Below are positions 1-9,487 of a DNA stretch of 64,000 bases, one piece after another (positions within the stretch are counted from its first letter, which is position 1; every line of letters starts with the position of its first letter). Location of the stretch: assembly GCF_010435965.1 (NCBI RefSeq), contig NZ_JAAGAA010000003.1, positions 186,001 through 250,000 of the forward strand, written 5' to 3'. The notes under the pieces were generated by a model. It was not told the origin of the DNA. It did not search any database and saw only the letters and a program-made list of their open reading frames with translations. This DNA comes from Crenobacter caeni. Lineage in GTDB: Bacteria; Pseudomonadota; Gammaproteobacteria; Burkholderiales; Chromobacteriaceae. The translations under genes and the position numbers were made by a program.

Positions 1-151
1 CGTTTACCGCGGCTGACTCGGTGGGATTTAATAAGGAAATAATTTCACCGTTATTGATGGCGACGGAATAATCCTCCAGAATCTCTCCGTCGTTCTCGAC
101 GGGGATCATCCAGCGGGCCGAGATCAGCAGGTCGAAGCCGTGGTCAGCCAT
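1..151 (-). CDS. MtaD-like amidohydrolase (TRZ/ATZ family deaminase), N-terminal fragment
   Basis: Only the first 50 codons lie in the window; the gene runs off the left edge. The translation begins MADHGFDLLISARWMIPVEN and continues with a 'YSVAINNGEI' strand. This is the usual N-terminal beta-sandwich start of TRZ/ATZ amidohydrolases that deaminate 5-methylthioadenosine or S-adenosylhomocysteine. An AGGTGA ribosome-binding site sits 4 bases before the ATG. It is divergent from the GGDEF/EAL gene. The metal-binding HxH and the catalytic domain are outside the window, so the substrate cannot be told from this part; other amidohydrolases with the same N-terminal fold are possible. Confidence 0.65.
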   Translation of the reverse strand, partial: MADHGFDLLISARWMIPVENDGEILEDYSVAINNGEIISLLNPTESAAVN

Positions 152-298
152 GATGTTCACCTAATTTGCAAAGTTGGGGCGATTGTAGGAGGGGGGGCGC
201 GCTTCGGCAACCCGAGGCGCCGGATTCCCCGTCGGCGGTGCCGCGTGCGCCGCGCGCGCATTGATGACCCGTTGAGGCTTGAACGTTTGCCACTTCCC

Positions 299-3100
299 GT
301 GCCGTCCACCGAGAATTCCATCCTGTCGCGGTTGAGCCTGCGCCAGCTGTTTTTGCTGGCTGTCGTCGTCGGCCTGCTGATCCCCGCGCTGCTCGCCAGC
401 GTGTTCGGCTACCGCGTGCAGCGCGACCAGTTGGTCGAGCGCTTCGGCCACGAGCAGCAGCGCATGCTGGAAATCGTGTCGTTTGGCATGCAGGAGCCGC
501 TGTGGAACCTGAACCGCCAGTCGGGCTCCCCCTTGCTCGAGTCGGTGATGGACGACAAGCGGGTGCTGTCGGTGCAGGTCTACGACACGCTCAGCGGTGC
601 CCCTTTCCTGTCCTCTCAGCGTGAAACCCCGCAGGCGCACCCGGGCGCGGTATTCGAGCGGCCCGTCGTGCACCGCGGCGAGACCATCGGCGTGGTACGC
701 ATCGCCTTTGACACCCGCCACCTGGACGAGACGCTGGAGCGGCAGCTGGTGTCGCTGCTGCTGATCGTGCTTGCGCAGCTCGTACTTTCCATCGTGCTGA
801 TCATGGCCATCCTTAACTCGCGCTTCCTGCGGCCGATGCAGCAGCTCTCGGCGCAGGCAGGCGAACTGGCCGCGCTGCGTCTGGAGCAGGCCTTCGAGTG
901 GCGCAGGCCGGACGAACTGGGTGCGGTCGGCCGCCACCTGGAATGGGCACGCAGCGAGTTGCGCAGGCTTCTGGCCGAACTGGGCGACAAGACCCGCGCC
1001 CTGCAGGAGGATATCCGCCACCGGCGCGAGGTCGAGGAGGCCTTGCGCCGCTCCGAGGGCAAATACCGCGAGTTATTCCATTCCAGCCTCGACGGCATCC
1101 TGATCTGCGACGCGAACGCCCAGGTGATCGACGCGAACCCGGCGTTCCTCGCGATGACCGGCTATTCGGCCGAGCAGTTGCGCCGGCTCGGGTTCTGGCC
1201 GCTGCTGGCCGAGGGCGCGAGGACGGATGAGGAGCGGCGACTGCACGAAGAAGTGTGGACGCGCGGTTACTGCGACGAATACGAGACCGAGTACGTCGAC
1301 CGCCTGGGCCGGCACTTCCCGGTCAGCGTGAAGGCGGTCGCGACCAGGGACGACAGCAGCGGGACGACAGGCGTGTGGCGGATGGTGCGCGACATCTCCA
1401 GCCAGCGCGAAGCGAAGGCCCGCCTGCAACTGGCGGGCAAGGTGTTCGACAATACCGCCGAAGGCATCCTGATTACCGACGCTGCCGGGGTGATCCGCAG
1501 CGCCAACCGGGCGCTCACCCGCATCAGCGGCTACAGCGAGCAGGAAATGGTCGGCCGCACGCCGGCGATGTTCTCATCCGGCTTGCAGGACGCCGCCTTC
1601 TACCGGCAGATGTGGCAGCAATTGCTGAGCGAAGGCCAGTGGCAGGGCGAACTGAGCAACCGCCGGCGTAGCGGAGAGATCTATCCGCAATGGCTGGTGA
1701 TCAACGCCGTGCACGACGAGGGCGGCGAGCTCAGCCATTTTGTCGCCGTCTGCAGCGACGAGAGCGAGCGGCGCGCCGCCGACGAGCGCATCGATTACCT
1801 CGCGCATTTCGACGCGCTGACCGGCCTGCCCAACCGTACCCAGTTGCAGGAGCGCTCTTCGCTCGTCATCCAGCAGGAGGGCGCGGGTTGCGCGGCGCTG
1901 CTGCTGCTCGACCTGGACCGCTTCAAGACGGTCAACGAGTCGCTGGGGCATCAGGCTGGCGACATGCTGCTTCGTGTCGCCGCCGACCGTCTGGCCGCCG
2001 TGCTCGACGCCGGCCAGATTGTCGGGCGGCAGGGCGGCGACGAATTCATCGTGCTGCTGCCTAGGCTCGCCTCTGCCGACGACGCGCTGGGCGCCGCCTG
2101 CCGGATCCAGCAGGCGCTGGCGTCCCCGGTCGAGATCGACGGCCATCCGGTGCAGGCGTCGGCCAGTATCGGCATCAGCCTGTACCCGCAGGACGGACAG
2201 GATTTTGACACGCTGGTGCGCAACGCCGATGCGGCCATGTACCACGCCAAGGGCAGCGGCCGCGGTCAGGTCCGTTTCTACACTGCCGACCTGAACGCGC
2301 GTGCACGCGAGAGGCTGCAGGTGGAGGCGCAGTTGCGGCATGCGCTCGCATCCGGCGAGTTCGTGCTGCACTACCAGCCGCAGGTCGACATGAAGAGCGG
2401 GCGCATCGTCGGCGTCGAGGCCCTCGTGCGCTGGCAGCACCCGGAACGCGGCCTGCTCGGCCCGCTGCAGTTCATCGACGTCGCCGAGGACAGCGGGCTG
2501 ATCGTCGGGATCGGCGGCTGGGTGCTGGACGAGGCGTGCGCGCAACTGGCGCGCTGGCGCGATGAGGGGCTGCCGTTGGTGCGGGTCGGCGTCAACCTGT
2601 CCGCGCTGCAGTTCAGGCAGCCCGATCTGGTCGACTCCATCGCCGAAGTGCTGGAGCGTTACCGACTGGACGCCGAGTGGCTGGACCTCGAGGTGACCGA
2701 GAGCCTGATCATGGAAGACGTGCCGCAGACGACGGCGCTGCTCGAGGCGATCCATGCGCTGGGCGTGAGCCTGTCGATCGACGACTTCGGTACCGGTTAC
2801 TCCAGTTTGGCCTACCTCAAGCGGCTGAAGGCCGGCACGCTGAAGATCGACCGATCCTTCATCAAGGACTTGCCGCACGACGCCGACGACGCGGCGATTA
2901 CCCGCACCGTCATCAGCATGGCGGCCAGCCTCAATATGCGGGTCGTCGCCGAGGGCGTGGAGACGCGCGCGCAATGGGCGCTGCTGGCTGCCGAAGGCTG
3001 CGACACGGTCCAGGGCTATTTCTGCTCGAAACCGCTGCCGGCCGAGGACTGCGCCCGGCTGCTGTGCTCGGGGAGCCGGGTGCTGGCCCCTGTGCCGTAA
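299..3100 (+). CDS. Membrane-anchored PAS-PAS-GGDEF-EAL cyclic-di-GMP protein
   Basis: This is a sensor with both cyclic-di-GMP synthase and phosphodiesterase domains. Counting from the GTG at 299, two membrane helices (about residues 12-34 and 150-171) enclose a periplasmic domain. A HAMP/coiled-coil segment, two PAS domains (about 255-370 and 380-490), GGDEF (about 505-665) and EAL (about 680-920) follow. The synthase motif is intact (RQGGDEF), and so are the phosphodiesterase signatures VEALVRW, DDFGTGYSSL and EGVET. The RxxD inhibitory site normally just before GGDEF is absent, so product inhibition is not expected. The frame is open back to 140, but residues upstream of about 272 look non-coding. 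TTG 287 and TTG 272 are alternative starts. Which activity dominates cannot be told from sequence. Confidence 0.85.
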   Translation: MPSTENSILSRLSLRQLFLLAVVVGLLIPALLASVFGYRVQRDQLVERFGHEQQRMLEIVSFGMQEPLWNLNRQSGSPLLESVMDDKRVLSVQVYDTLSGAPFLSSQRETPQAHPGAVFERPVVHRGETIGVVRIAFDTRHLDETLERQLVSLLLIVLAQLVLSIVLIMAILNSRFLRPMQQLSAQAGELAALRLEQAFEWRRPDELGAVGRHLEWARSELRRLLAELGDKTRALQEDIRHRREVEEALRRSEGKYRELFHSSLDGILICDANAQVIDANPAFLAMTGYSAEQLRRLGFWPLLAEGARTDEERRLHEEVWTRGYCDEYETEYVDRLGRHFPVSVKAVATRDDSSGTTGVWRMVRDISSQREAKARLQLAGKVFDNTAEGILITDAAGVIRSANRALTRISGYSEQEMVGRTPAMFSSGLQDAAFYRQMWQQLLSEGQWQGELSNRRRSGEIYPQWLVINAVHDEGGELSHFVAVCSDESERRAADERIDYLAHFDALTGLPNRTQLQERSSLVIQQEGAGCAALLLLDLDRFKTVNESLGHQAGDMLLRVAADRLAAVLDAGQIVGRQGGDEFIVLLPRLASADDALGAACRIQQALASPVEIDGHPVQASASIGISLYPQDGQDFDTLVRNADAAMYHAKGSGRGQVRFYTADLNARARERLQVEAQLRHALASGEFVLHYQPQVDMKSGRIVGVEALVRWQHPERGLLGPLQFIDVAEDSGLIVGIGGWVLDEACAQLARWRDEGLPLVRVGVNLSALQFRQPDLVDSIAEVLERYRLDAEWLDLEVTESLIMEDVPQTTALLEAIHALGVSLSIDDFGTGYSSLAYLKRLKAGTLKIDRSFIKDLPHDADDAAITRTVISMAASLNMRVVAEGVETRAQWALLAAEGCDTVQGYFCSKPLPAEDCARLLCSGSRVLAPVP

Positions 3101-3120
3101 AGCCCGCGTTCCTTGCGCAA

Positions 3121-3147
3121 ACCCGGCTTCCCGAGCCGGGTTTTTTT
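3121..3147 (+). terminator. Rho-independent terminator after the GGDEF/EAL gene
   Basis: An 8-bp perfect stem (ACCCGGCT/AGCCGGGT, loop of 5) is followed by seven T. It lies 20 bases after the stop codon and separates this gene from rpoS. Confidence 0.85.
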
Positions 3148-3274
3148 CCGCCTACCGGTCGCCAGATATATGCACGTCATTAATTTTTTTGAATATCCGG
3201 AGGTTTTCTCCTATCAATTGAAGACATGCCACCCGCTTGCCCAGGCAGGCCAGCCGCTTTCGCAAGGAGGAAGA

Positions 3275-4237
3275 ATGAGTCTTTCCGACCTGACAGCAGA
3301 CGCCCAGTCTGACGACGGCTACGAGTTCGAGGCGGCCGAGGCGCTGCGCGAGGAGGAGGGAACCGAGGCCGCCGCGGCAGAAACGGTCGAGCCACCGGAA
3401 GAGTCGACCGACATCACCCAGGTCTATCTCAACGACATCGGCCGGCAGAGCCTGCTCAAGCCGGCCGAGGAGCGGGCGCTGGCGGAGCGTGCGGTGGCCG
3501 GCGACTTCGACGCCCGCCAGGAAATGGTGTCGCGCAACCTGAGGCTGGTCGTCAATATCGCCAAGCGCTACGTCAACCGCGGCCTGCCCATGCTCGACCT
3601 GATCGAGGAGGGCAACCTGGGCTTGATGCACGCGCTCGACAAGTTCGACCCCGGCCGCGGCTTCCGTTTCTCGACCTACGCGACCTGGTGGATCCGCCAG
3701 AACATCGAGCGCGCGATCATGAACCAGTCGCGCACTATCCGCCTGCCGGTGCATGTGATCAAGCAGCTGAACGTCTACCTGCGGATCCGCCGCCGGCTCG
3801 AGGCACTGCATGGCTGCGAGCCTACGGCCGACGAGATCGCCGCAGAAGCGGGGGCGCCGGTCGCCGAGGTGCGCGAACTCTTGCAGTTGAACGAGCGGGC
3901 GGCGTCACTCGACGCGCCGCTGGCGGAAGACCCTATGTTGACGGTCGGCGACGCGATCGCCGACGAGCGGCAGGTGATGCCCGAGACGGCGCTGCACCTG
4001 AAGCGGATGGAGATCCACCTGGAGGGCTGGCTCTCAGAGCTTTCGCCCAAGCAGCGGCTGATCATCGAGCACCGCTACGGCCTGAACGACCGCGAGGTCC
4101 GTACGCTGGAAGACTTGGCCGGCGAACTGGGCCTGACCCGCGAACGGGTCAGGCAGATCCAGCTAGAATCCCTCGACCTGCTGCGCAGGGTGCTGCGCAG
4201 GCACGGGGTCGGTGCCGAAGTGCTTTCGCACGAGTAG
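3275..4237 (+). CDS. rpoS: RNA polymerase sigma factor RpoS (sigma-38)
   Basis: This is the stationary-phase and general-stress sigma factor, 320 aa. It has the expected order: region 1.2 ([11 protein letters not shown]), region 2 with core-binding and -10 recognition segments ([23 protein letters not shown], split here as VVNIAKRY and [29 protein letters not shown]), region 3 and the region 4 helix-turn-helix ([19 protein letters not shown]). The ATG at 3275 is chosen because AAGGAGG lies 4 bases upstream; the same frame stays open to 3113 without a comparable site. It is monocistronic here, with no nlpD upstream, unlike in gammaproteobacteria. The acidic N-terminal 45 residues are typical of RpoS rather than RpoD. 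Confidence 0.96.
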   Translation: MSLSDLTADAQSDDGYEFEAAEALREEEGTEAAAAETVEPPEESTDITQVYLNDIGRQSLLKPAEERALAERAVAGDFDARQEMVSRNLRLVVNIAKRYVNRGLPMLDLIEEGNLGLMHALDKFDPGRGFRFSTYATWWIRQNIERAIMNQSRTIRLPVHVIKQLNVYLRIRRRLEALHGCEPTADEIAAEAGAPVAEVRELLQLNERAASLDAPLAEDPMLTVGDAIADERQVMPETALHLKRMEIHLEGWLSELSPKQRLIIEHRYGLNDREVRTLEDLAGELGLTRERVRQIQLESLDLLRRVLRRHGVGAEVLSHE

Positions 4238-4241
4238 CCGC

Positions 4242-5771
4242 TCAGACGGTTGCGCGGCCCGGCTGGCCGGAGGCGGGCACCGGCTCGAAGACGCGGCCGA
4301 TCGCCGCGGTCACGTCGGCGCTCGCGTGCTCGGCCTCGCGCATATGGCCGACCACCTCCTCCAGCACCGTCCTGTCGCGCAGCCAGTCTCCCTTGACCGC
4401 CCGCATCGCCGCGCGCACATGGTCGTGGACCCGGGCATGCGGTTTCTCCAGTTCGGCGAAGCCCGGCCGCTGCGCGTAGCGGGCACGTCCTTCCCCTCCG
4501 TGGTACCAGCGCCCGAGCCTGCATTCGTCGTGCGGGACGTCGGTCTCGTCCGCCTGGGCGCCGGTGCCGCCCTGCTCGAGTCCGATATAGCTGTTCTGCA
4601 TGTAGATGATATGGTCGAGCTTGACCAGCGACGAGAACGCGGTGTCTTTCGCGCGCGACAGGCTGTCGATGGTCGATTGCGCGGCTGCGGCCACCTCGTC
4701 GAATTCGGCCCTGAAACCGGCGACCCGCTGGCTGGCCGACGCGCTCTGGCTGACCGTCGCCTGCGTCTGTTCGACCATCGCCTCGACACGCTGGCTCAGG
4801 CGCTCGACGATGGAACCGATCTCGCGGGTCGCGCTGTGTGTGCGGTCGGCCAGCTTGCGCACTTCGTCGGCCACCACCGCGAAGCCGCGGCCGACTTCGC
4901 CGGCGCGCGCCGCCTCGATCGCGGCGTTCAGCGCGAGCAGGTTGGTCTGTTCGGTGATTTCGGTGATCAGGCGCACCGCGCCGACGATGCTGCCGCTGGC
5001 GTCGCCCAGTTCGCGCGCGCTTTGCGAGAGCTGCTGCATCCGGCGGTTGATCTCGTCGAACTCGCCGTCCAGATCCTCGACGGCTTGCCGGCTTGCCTGC
5101 GCACCGTCGCGGTTGCCTTCTGCGACCGACAGTACGCTGTTCATCTCGGCGCTGGCGCGCAACAGGTCCTGCTGGTTGCCCTTGAGGTTGCGCAACAGGT
5201 TGCCGGTGTTGAGCGTGTGCAACTGGCTGGACAGGCGGTTCTTCGCGTCGAATTCGGCCGCTTCCTGCATCGCCTTCATCGCGACGTTGACGCTGTGCAT
5301 CGACAGCGCGAATTCGCCGGGCATGCCGTCGGTGAGCGCGCGCCGGCTGTAGTCGCCCTGGCTTGCCCGTTCGAAACAGGTGGCGATCTCCTTCGAGTGC
5401 GCTTCGAGCACGTCGAGCAACTCGTTCAGGCTCCACGCGACCTTGCCGATTTCGCCGAGGCCCTTGGTATTCGTGATGCGGACGTGGGTTTCGCCGTGAG
5501 CGGCCTTTTGCAGGACGCGGTCGATCTCGGCGAGCACCGCGAGCGGGCGTTGCTGCTGGCGCCAGGCATACACGGCGAAGACGACCGCCAGCAGTGGCAC
5601 CAGGATGTTGGCAATGCCGACGCCGCGCTGAATGATGCTGTGTACGGCCAGTACCAGCACCATCGTCACGAAGACCACGCAGGCCGCCGAGAACTTGTGC
5701 TCGAGAAAGGGGGTGCGCCGGCTTACCTGGCTGGTCGAGCGCAGCAATTGTTCGGTCTGCGGGCGGCTCAT
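4242..5771 (-). CDS. Methyl-accepting chemotaxis protein with C-terminal CZB domain
   Basis: This 509-aa chemoreceptor has two closely spaced membrane helices (about 28-46 and 51-67) and essentially no periplasmic domain, so it cannot sense an outside ligand directly. A HAMP-like linker leads to the signalling hairpin with the conserved tip ([23 protein letters not shown]). The last about 110 residues form a chemoreceptor zinc-binding (CZB) domain with the expected ligands: His in [10 protein letters not shown], Cys in [10 protein letters not shown] and His in HARVHDHV. It overlaps the upstream PAS gene by 4 bp (ATGA), so the two are translationally coupled. The pair probably works as a split Aer receptor, with the PAS protein as sensor and this protein as transducer. 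Confidence 0.88.
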   Translation of the reverse strand: MSRPQTEQLLRSTSQVSRRTPFLEHKFSAACVVFVTMVLVLAVHSIIQRGVGIANILVPLLAVVFAVYAWRQQQRPLAVLAEIDRVLQKAAHGETHVRITNTKGLGEIGKVAWSLNELLDVLEAHSKEIATCFERASQGDYSRRALTDGMPGEFALSMHSVNVAMKAMQEAAEFDAKNRLSSQLHTLNTGNLLRNLKGNQQDLLRASAEMNSVLSVAEGNRDGAQASRQAVEDLDGEFDEINRRMQQLSQSARELGDASGSIVGAVRLITEITEQTNLLALNAAIEAARAGEVGRGFAVVADEVRKLADRTHSATREIGSIVERLSQRVEAMVEQTQATVSQSASASQRVAGFRAEFDEVAAAAQSTIDSLSRAKDTAFSSLVKLDHIIYMQNSYIGLEQGGTGAQADETDVPHDECRLGRWYHGGEGRARYAQRPGFAELEKPHARVHDHVRAAMRAVKGDWLRDRTVLEEVVGHMREAEHASADVTAAIGRVFEPVPASGQPGRATV

Positions 5772-6319
5772 CGGTAGCTTCCCTGTGCGTGGTTATGGCG
5801 GTTGTAGAGGTCGAGCACAAAGGTCTCGTAGTTGACGCCAAGCCCGGCAAGCTGCCCTTCGAGCCAGGCAAGCGACGCGGCGGGCGCGTCGGCGGCGGAT
5901 GTGGCGCGCTCGATATCCAGCATTTGCCGGTAGAGTGGCTCGACAACCGTAATCGCCTGCGCCGGCGCCTGCCGCCGCACCGAGAAATAGCCGACCGGCT
6001 GGCCTTGCCTGCGGTCGATGGTGACGTTGGCGAACACCCAGTAGTGGTGTCCGTCGGCGGTCATGTTCTTGACGATGCCGAAGAACTCGCGGCCGCCCTT
6101 CAGTGCGTCCCACATCAGCCGGAACGCGCCGCGCGGCATGTCCGGGTGGCGGACGATATTGTGCTGTACGCCGAGCAACGCTTCTTCAGGGTAATTGCAG
6201 ACCCGCATGAACACGCGGTTGACGTAGGTGATGCGGCCGGAGAGGTCGGTCTTGCTGACGATCAATTCGTCGGCGGGGAAGCTGACTTCCTGGCCGGTAG
6301 GCGTGAGGCGGGGTTTCAT
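5768..6319 (-). CDS. Aer-type PAS domain protein (FAD-binding redox sensor)
   Basis: This 183-aa soluble protein is mostly a single PAS domain very like that of E. coli Aer. The shared signatures are [39 protein letters not shown] and AVEPLY-like VVEPLYRQM. In Aer this fold binds FAD; the Asn of YVN and the Trp of HYWV, both important there, are kept. There is no membrane anchor, HAMP or signalling domain, so it needs a partner. The partner is almost certainly the chemoreceptor whose start codon overlaps its stop. This resembles the CetB/CetA energy-taxis pair of Campylobacter. Upstream of the ATG no strong ribosome-binding site is seen. Confidence 0.85.
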   Translation of the reverse strand: MKPRLTPTGQEVSFPADELIVSKTDLSGRITYVNRVFMRVCNYPEEALLGVQHNIVRHPDMPRGAFRLMWDALKGGREFFGIVKNMTADGHHYWVFANVTIDRRQGQPVGYFSVRRQAPAQAITVVEPLYRQMLDIERATSAADAPAASLAWLEGQLAGLGVNYETFVLDLYNRHNHAQGSYR

Positions 6320-6467
6320 GGCTAGCGCTGGGTCATTGAGTGCTATTGTTTATGGCTAGGATTTTATAGTTATGCCCATGTCAATGATAGTGGTTTTTGT
6401 GCATGGCGCTGGGCGTACCGAGTCGGCTGCCGGATAATGCGCGGGATACCGACCGATGGAGTGTGCG

Positions 6468-7085
6468 ATGAACGAAACCGCGATGAGCGACGCCGATTAC
6501 CAAAAGTTGGGCCAGACGCTTTCGGGCCTGGCCGGGCAGGGGGCGATGAAGCTGGAGACGCTGGACGGCTTTTTTGCCGCGCTGGTGGCCGGCCCCGAGG
6601 TGATCCGCGCGGCCGAGTGCCTGCCGCAGATCCTGGGGCGAGCCTGGGACGACGACACGGCCTTCCCCGGCCCCAAGGCATTTGACGAATTCATGCGCCT
6701 CGTCAACGGGCACTGGCACGAAGTTTCGGCGACCCTGCTCGCCGGCGAGGATTACTACCCGTGGCTGGACGCGGATGACGCGGGACGCGTGTCCGGCAAC
6801 GACTGGGCCGAAGGTTTCGAGCGGGGGATGGCCTTGCAGCCGGCCGACTGGCAACTGGCCTTCGATAACGCGGACGCGGGCGCCGCACTCGCGCCGATCA
6901 TGACGCTGGCGATGGAGCGCGAGGCCGACCCGGCGCTGCGCACCACCGTCAGCGATGCGCAAAGGGAAGAGTTGCTCGGCCAGCTCTCGCCGGCCGTCGC
7001 CCGCCTGCACGACTTCTTCCGCGCGCTGCGCGAGAAGATGGCCGCCGACCTGGCCGCCGCCGAGCAGGAGAAGACCAGCTTCTGA
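6468..7085 (+). CDS. UPF0149 (YgfB/YecA) family protein
   Basis: A 205-aa acidic, mostly helical protein of the UPF0149 family. The diagnostic N-terminal segment is present (LETLDGFFAALVAGPEVIRAAECLPQ, seen as LDGFFAALV and PEVIRAAECLP), as is the central DWAEGFERGM. It lacks the C-terminal SEC-C zinc motif found in YecA. The ATG at 6468 is chosen over the one at 6456 because GGAG at 6457-6460 is correctly spaced for it. It stands alone, between a divergent aerotaxis pair and a convergent transporter gene. The molecular role of the family is not settled. Confidence 0.85.
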   Translation: MNETAMSDADYQKLGQTLSGLAGQGAMKLETLDGFFAALVAGPEVIRAAECLPQILGRAWDDDTAFPGPKAFDEFMRLVNGHWHEVSATLLAGEDYYPWLDADDAGRVSGNDWAEGFERGMALQPADWQLAFDNADAGAALAPIMTLAMEREADPALRTTVSDAQREELLGQLSPAVARLHDFFRALREKMAADLAAAEQEKTSF

Positions 7086-7139
7086 ATGCCCGCTACGCTG
7101 GCCCCCTGTGGGGGGCCACAGTAGCCTTGCGGCGCCCGT

Positions 7140-8024
7140 TCAGGCGCGGCCGGGAAAGAGTTTCTGCAGCAGGAGGCCGCCCAGGATCAGCGCGAGGCCG
7201 GCCAGCGTCGAGGCGAGGATGGGTTCGCCGACGATCAGGTGGATCAGCCACAGCGACACGATGGGCGACAGGAAGATCAGGTTGGCGATGCGCGCGGTGC
7301 TGGCGGTCAGCTTCATCGCGCTGAGCCACAGCACGAAGGTGAAACCCATCTCGACCGCGCCGACGTAGGCCGCGCCGGCGAGCCCCTGCCAGGCGATCGG
7401 GGTCAGCTCGCCTTGCAGCGCGCACCACAGCAGCGCGAGCGGCAGCGCGAGCGTGAAGTTCAGCGCGAGCCCCAGCACCGGTTCGCGCGCGTCGCGCGTG
7501 CTGAAAATCCAGTAGCTCGCCCACAACAGCGTCGACGCCAGCGCCCATAGCACTCCCTCCGCGTTGGAGAACGACAGCGACAGCAACTCGCCCCGCGTGC
7601 CGATCACCAGCACGCCCAGATAGCAGGTCAGCGCGGCGGCCAGGTCCTGCCGTCTCAGCGTTTGCCCCAACAGCGGTACCGACAACAGCGTCATCGTCAG
7701 CGCCCAGGTGTAGTTGATCGCCTGCGCCTCCTGCGCGGGCAACAGCGCGTACGCCTGGAACAGGATCAGGTAGTAGGCGAAGGGGTTGACCGCACCTAGC
7801 AATAGCGAGCGGCGCCACTGCAGGCGCAAGGCCGGCAGGAATTCCCCCAGCCTTTTCTGCCAGGCGAGAATGGCCATCAGCGAGGCAAGGCTGGCCGCGC
7901 TGGCGTACAGCACGAGTTGCGCCGGGCTCAGATGTTCGAGGCTCAGCTTGAAGGCGGAGGCGACGGTCGACCAGGCGAGGACGGCGCAAAGCCCCAGCAA
8001 GGTGGCACGGGTCTGGCGGGTCAA
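7140..8024 (-). CDS. EamA (DMT) family transporter
   Basis: A 294-aa inner-membrane protein with about ten hydrophobic segments in two EamA repeats of five helices. It belongs to the drug/metabolite transporter superfamily. The start is TTG and overlaps the stop of nnr (TTGA), so it is probably translated by coupling at the end of the nnr-ubiX run; the next in-frame ATG would remove the first helices. The substrate is not predictable; relatives export amino acids or metabolites. Confidence 0.82.
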   Translation of the reverse strand: MTRQTRATLLGLCAVLAWSTVASAFKLSLEHLSPAQLVLYASAASLASLMAILAWQKRLGEFLPALRLQWRRSLLLGAVNPFAYYLILFQAYALLPAQEAQAINYTWALTMTLLSVPLLGQTLRRQDLAAALTCYLGVLVIGTRGELLSLSFSNAEGVLWALASTLLWASYWIFSTRDAREPVLGLALNFTLALPLALLWCALQGELTPIAWQGLAGAAYVGAVEMGFTFVLWLSAMKLTASTARIANLIFLSPIVSLWLIHLIVGEPILASTLAGLALILGGLLLQKLFPGRA

Positions 8025-9487
8025 ACGGTATTCCTTTCGTGGATCAGGAGCAGGGCGTTGGCGATGTCGGTAAGATCCGCGGCGCTTTGCGAGGCGGCGA
8101 GTCCCAGCATGTAGCCCTGGCGGGCGCGGTACAGGTCGCCGGTCAGTCCGTGCAGGTAAACCCCGAGGCAGGCGGCGTCAAACGGCGGCAGGTGCTGCGC
8201 GATCAGCGCGGCGATCGCGCCCGACAGTACGTCGCCTTGGCCGGCGGCGGCAAGCGCGGCATTGCCGCTGGCGTTGACGCGGTAAAAGCCGTCGGCGCGC
8301 GCGATCAGCGTGCCGGCGCCCTTGAGCACCACGGTCTGCCCGAAACGGCGGGCAAGCGCGCGCGCGGCGCCGACGCGGTCGGCCTGCACCTCGGCGGTGG
8401 AGAGGCCCAGCAGGCGGGCGGCCTCGGCCGGGTGCGGGGTCAGCACCGCCGGCGCCTGCCGTCTGGCCAGCCGTTCAGCAAGCACGGGGTCGGCGGCGAC
8501 CAGGTTCAGCGCGTCGGCGTCGACGACGAGCGACACGTCACCCGCGAGCGCCGCGGCGAGCGCGGCGCGCGCGTCTCCGCTCTGGCCCAGCCCCGGCCCG
8601 ATGGCGCACACCTCGTGGGTGGGCAGCGTTGGCGTATGCGGTGCGATCATCAGCTCGGGGTGGCAAGGATCGACGGCGAGGCGGGCGTCCAGCGTGGCCA
8701 GATGCACCTTGCCTGCGCCCAACGACAACGCGGCACGTCCGGCGAGCAGCGCCGCGCCCAGCATGCCCGGCGAGCCGCCGACCACGCAGACGGTACCATA
8801 GCTGCCCTTGTGGCTGTTGGCCTTGCGCGCGAGCGGCGCGAGCAGCGGGCGGTTGAGTTCGCCCTCGGCCTCGGGCCACATCGCCGGCGGCACATCGAGC
8901 GGCGCGACCTCCAGTGCGCCGGTGAGCCCCGGCCCGTCGCCGGTGAGAAGGCCTGCCTTGAGACACAGGAAGGTGAGCGTATGCCTGGCGCGGATCGCCT
9001 CGCCCGGCGCGGTACCGCGCGTCGCATCCAGCCCGCTCGGGGCGTCGAGCGCGAGCACCGGCACGTCACTTGCGTTGACCGCGCGGATCAGCGCGTCCCA
9101 CGGCGCTGATGGCGCGCGCGCAAGGCCGATGCCGAACAGCCCGTCGACGACCAGCGCGCCGGCGGCGGCAGGAAGTTCGCGGTCGGTGTGGCCGGAGATC
9201 TCGTCCCAGCGCGCGCGCGCGGCGACGGCCTCGTCGCCCTGTTGCGGCGCAGGGCTGACCACGGTGACCGGGTAGCCCGCACGGACAAGCTCGCACGCCA
9301 GGTGCAGCGCGTCGCCGCCGTTGTTGCCGGGGCCGGCGAGCACGGTGACGGGCGCAGGCTCAGGGAGCAGGGCGCGCACCTTGTCGGCCGCCGCGCACGC
9401 GGCGCGGCGCATCAGGCCCATGCCCTGGGCGGCGGCGGCCGCTTCCAGCGCCCGCTGCGCGGCGAGGGACTGGATCGCCGGGTTCAT
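8021..9487 (-). CDS. nnr: Bifunctional NAD(P)H-hydrate epimerase / ADP-dependent hydratase
   Basis: A 488-aa metabolite-repair enzyme that restores NADH and NADPH damaged by hydration. Residues 1 to about 205 are the epimerase (YjeF_N) domain with GPGNNGGDALHLA and the LDAPSGLDA loop. Residues about 215-488 are the ADP-dependent dehydratase (YjeF_C, ribokinase-like) domain with KGSYGTVCVVGGSPGM, LTPHPAEAARLLG and the GQGDVLSG phosphate-binding motif. The first glycine of the family's usual GxGD is preceded by A-A rather than G-T. It overlaps ubiX by 4 bp at its start and the transporter gene by 4 bp at its end. Confidence 0.93.
   Translation of the reverse strand: MNPAIQSLAAQRALEAAAAAQGMGLMRRAACAAADKVRALLPEPAPVTVLAGPGNNGGDALHLACELVRAGYPVTVVSPAPQQGDEAVAARARWDEISGHTDRELPAAAGALVVDGLFGIGLARAPSAPWDALIRAVNASDVPVLALDAPSGLDATRGTAPGEAIRARHTLTFLCLKAGLLTGDGPGLTGALEVAPLDVPPAMWPEAEGELNRPLLAPLARKANSHKGSYGTVCVVGGSPGMLGAALLAGRAALSLGAGKVHLATLDARLAVDPCHPELMIAPHTPTLPTHEVCAIGPGLGQSGDARAALAAALAGDVSLVVDADALNLVAADPVLAERLARRQAPAVLTPHPAEAARLLGLSTAEVQADRVGAARALARRFGQTVVLKGAGTLIARADGFYRVNASGNAALAAAGQGDVLSGAIAALIAQHLPPFDAACLGVYLHGLTGDLYRARQGYMLGLAASQSAADLTDIANALLLIHERNTV

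Noticed and set aside
161-3006. Long antisense frames opposite the GGDEF/EAL gene (up to about 466 codons)
   Set aside because: They are rich in His, Arg, Gln and Ala without domains, as expected for the reverse strand of a G+C-rich gene with strong third-position bias.
7097-7121. Terminator between the UPF0149 gene and the EamA transporter gene
   Set aside because: A G+C-rich inverted repeat (TGGCCCCC/GGGGGCCA) is present, but there is no T tract on either strand.
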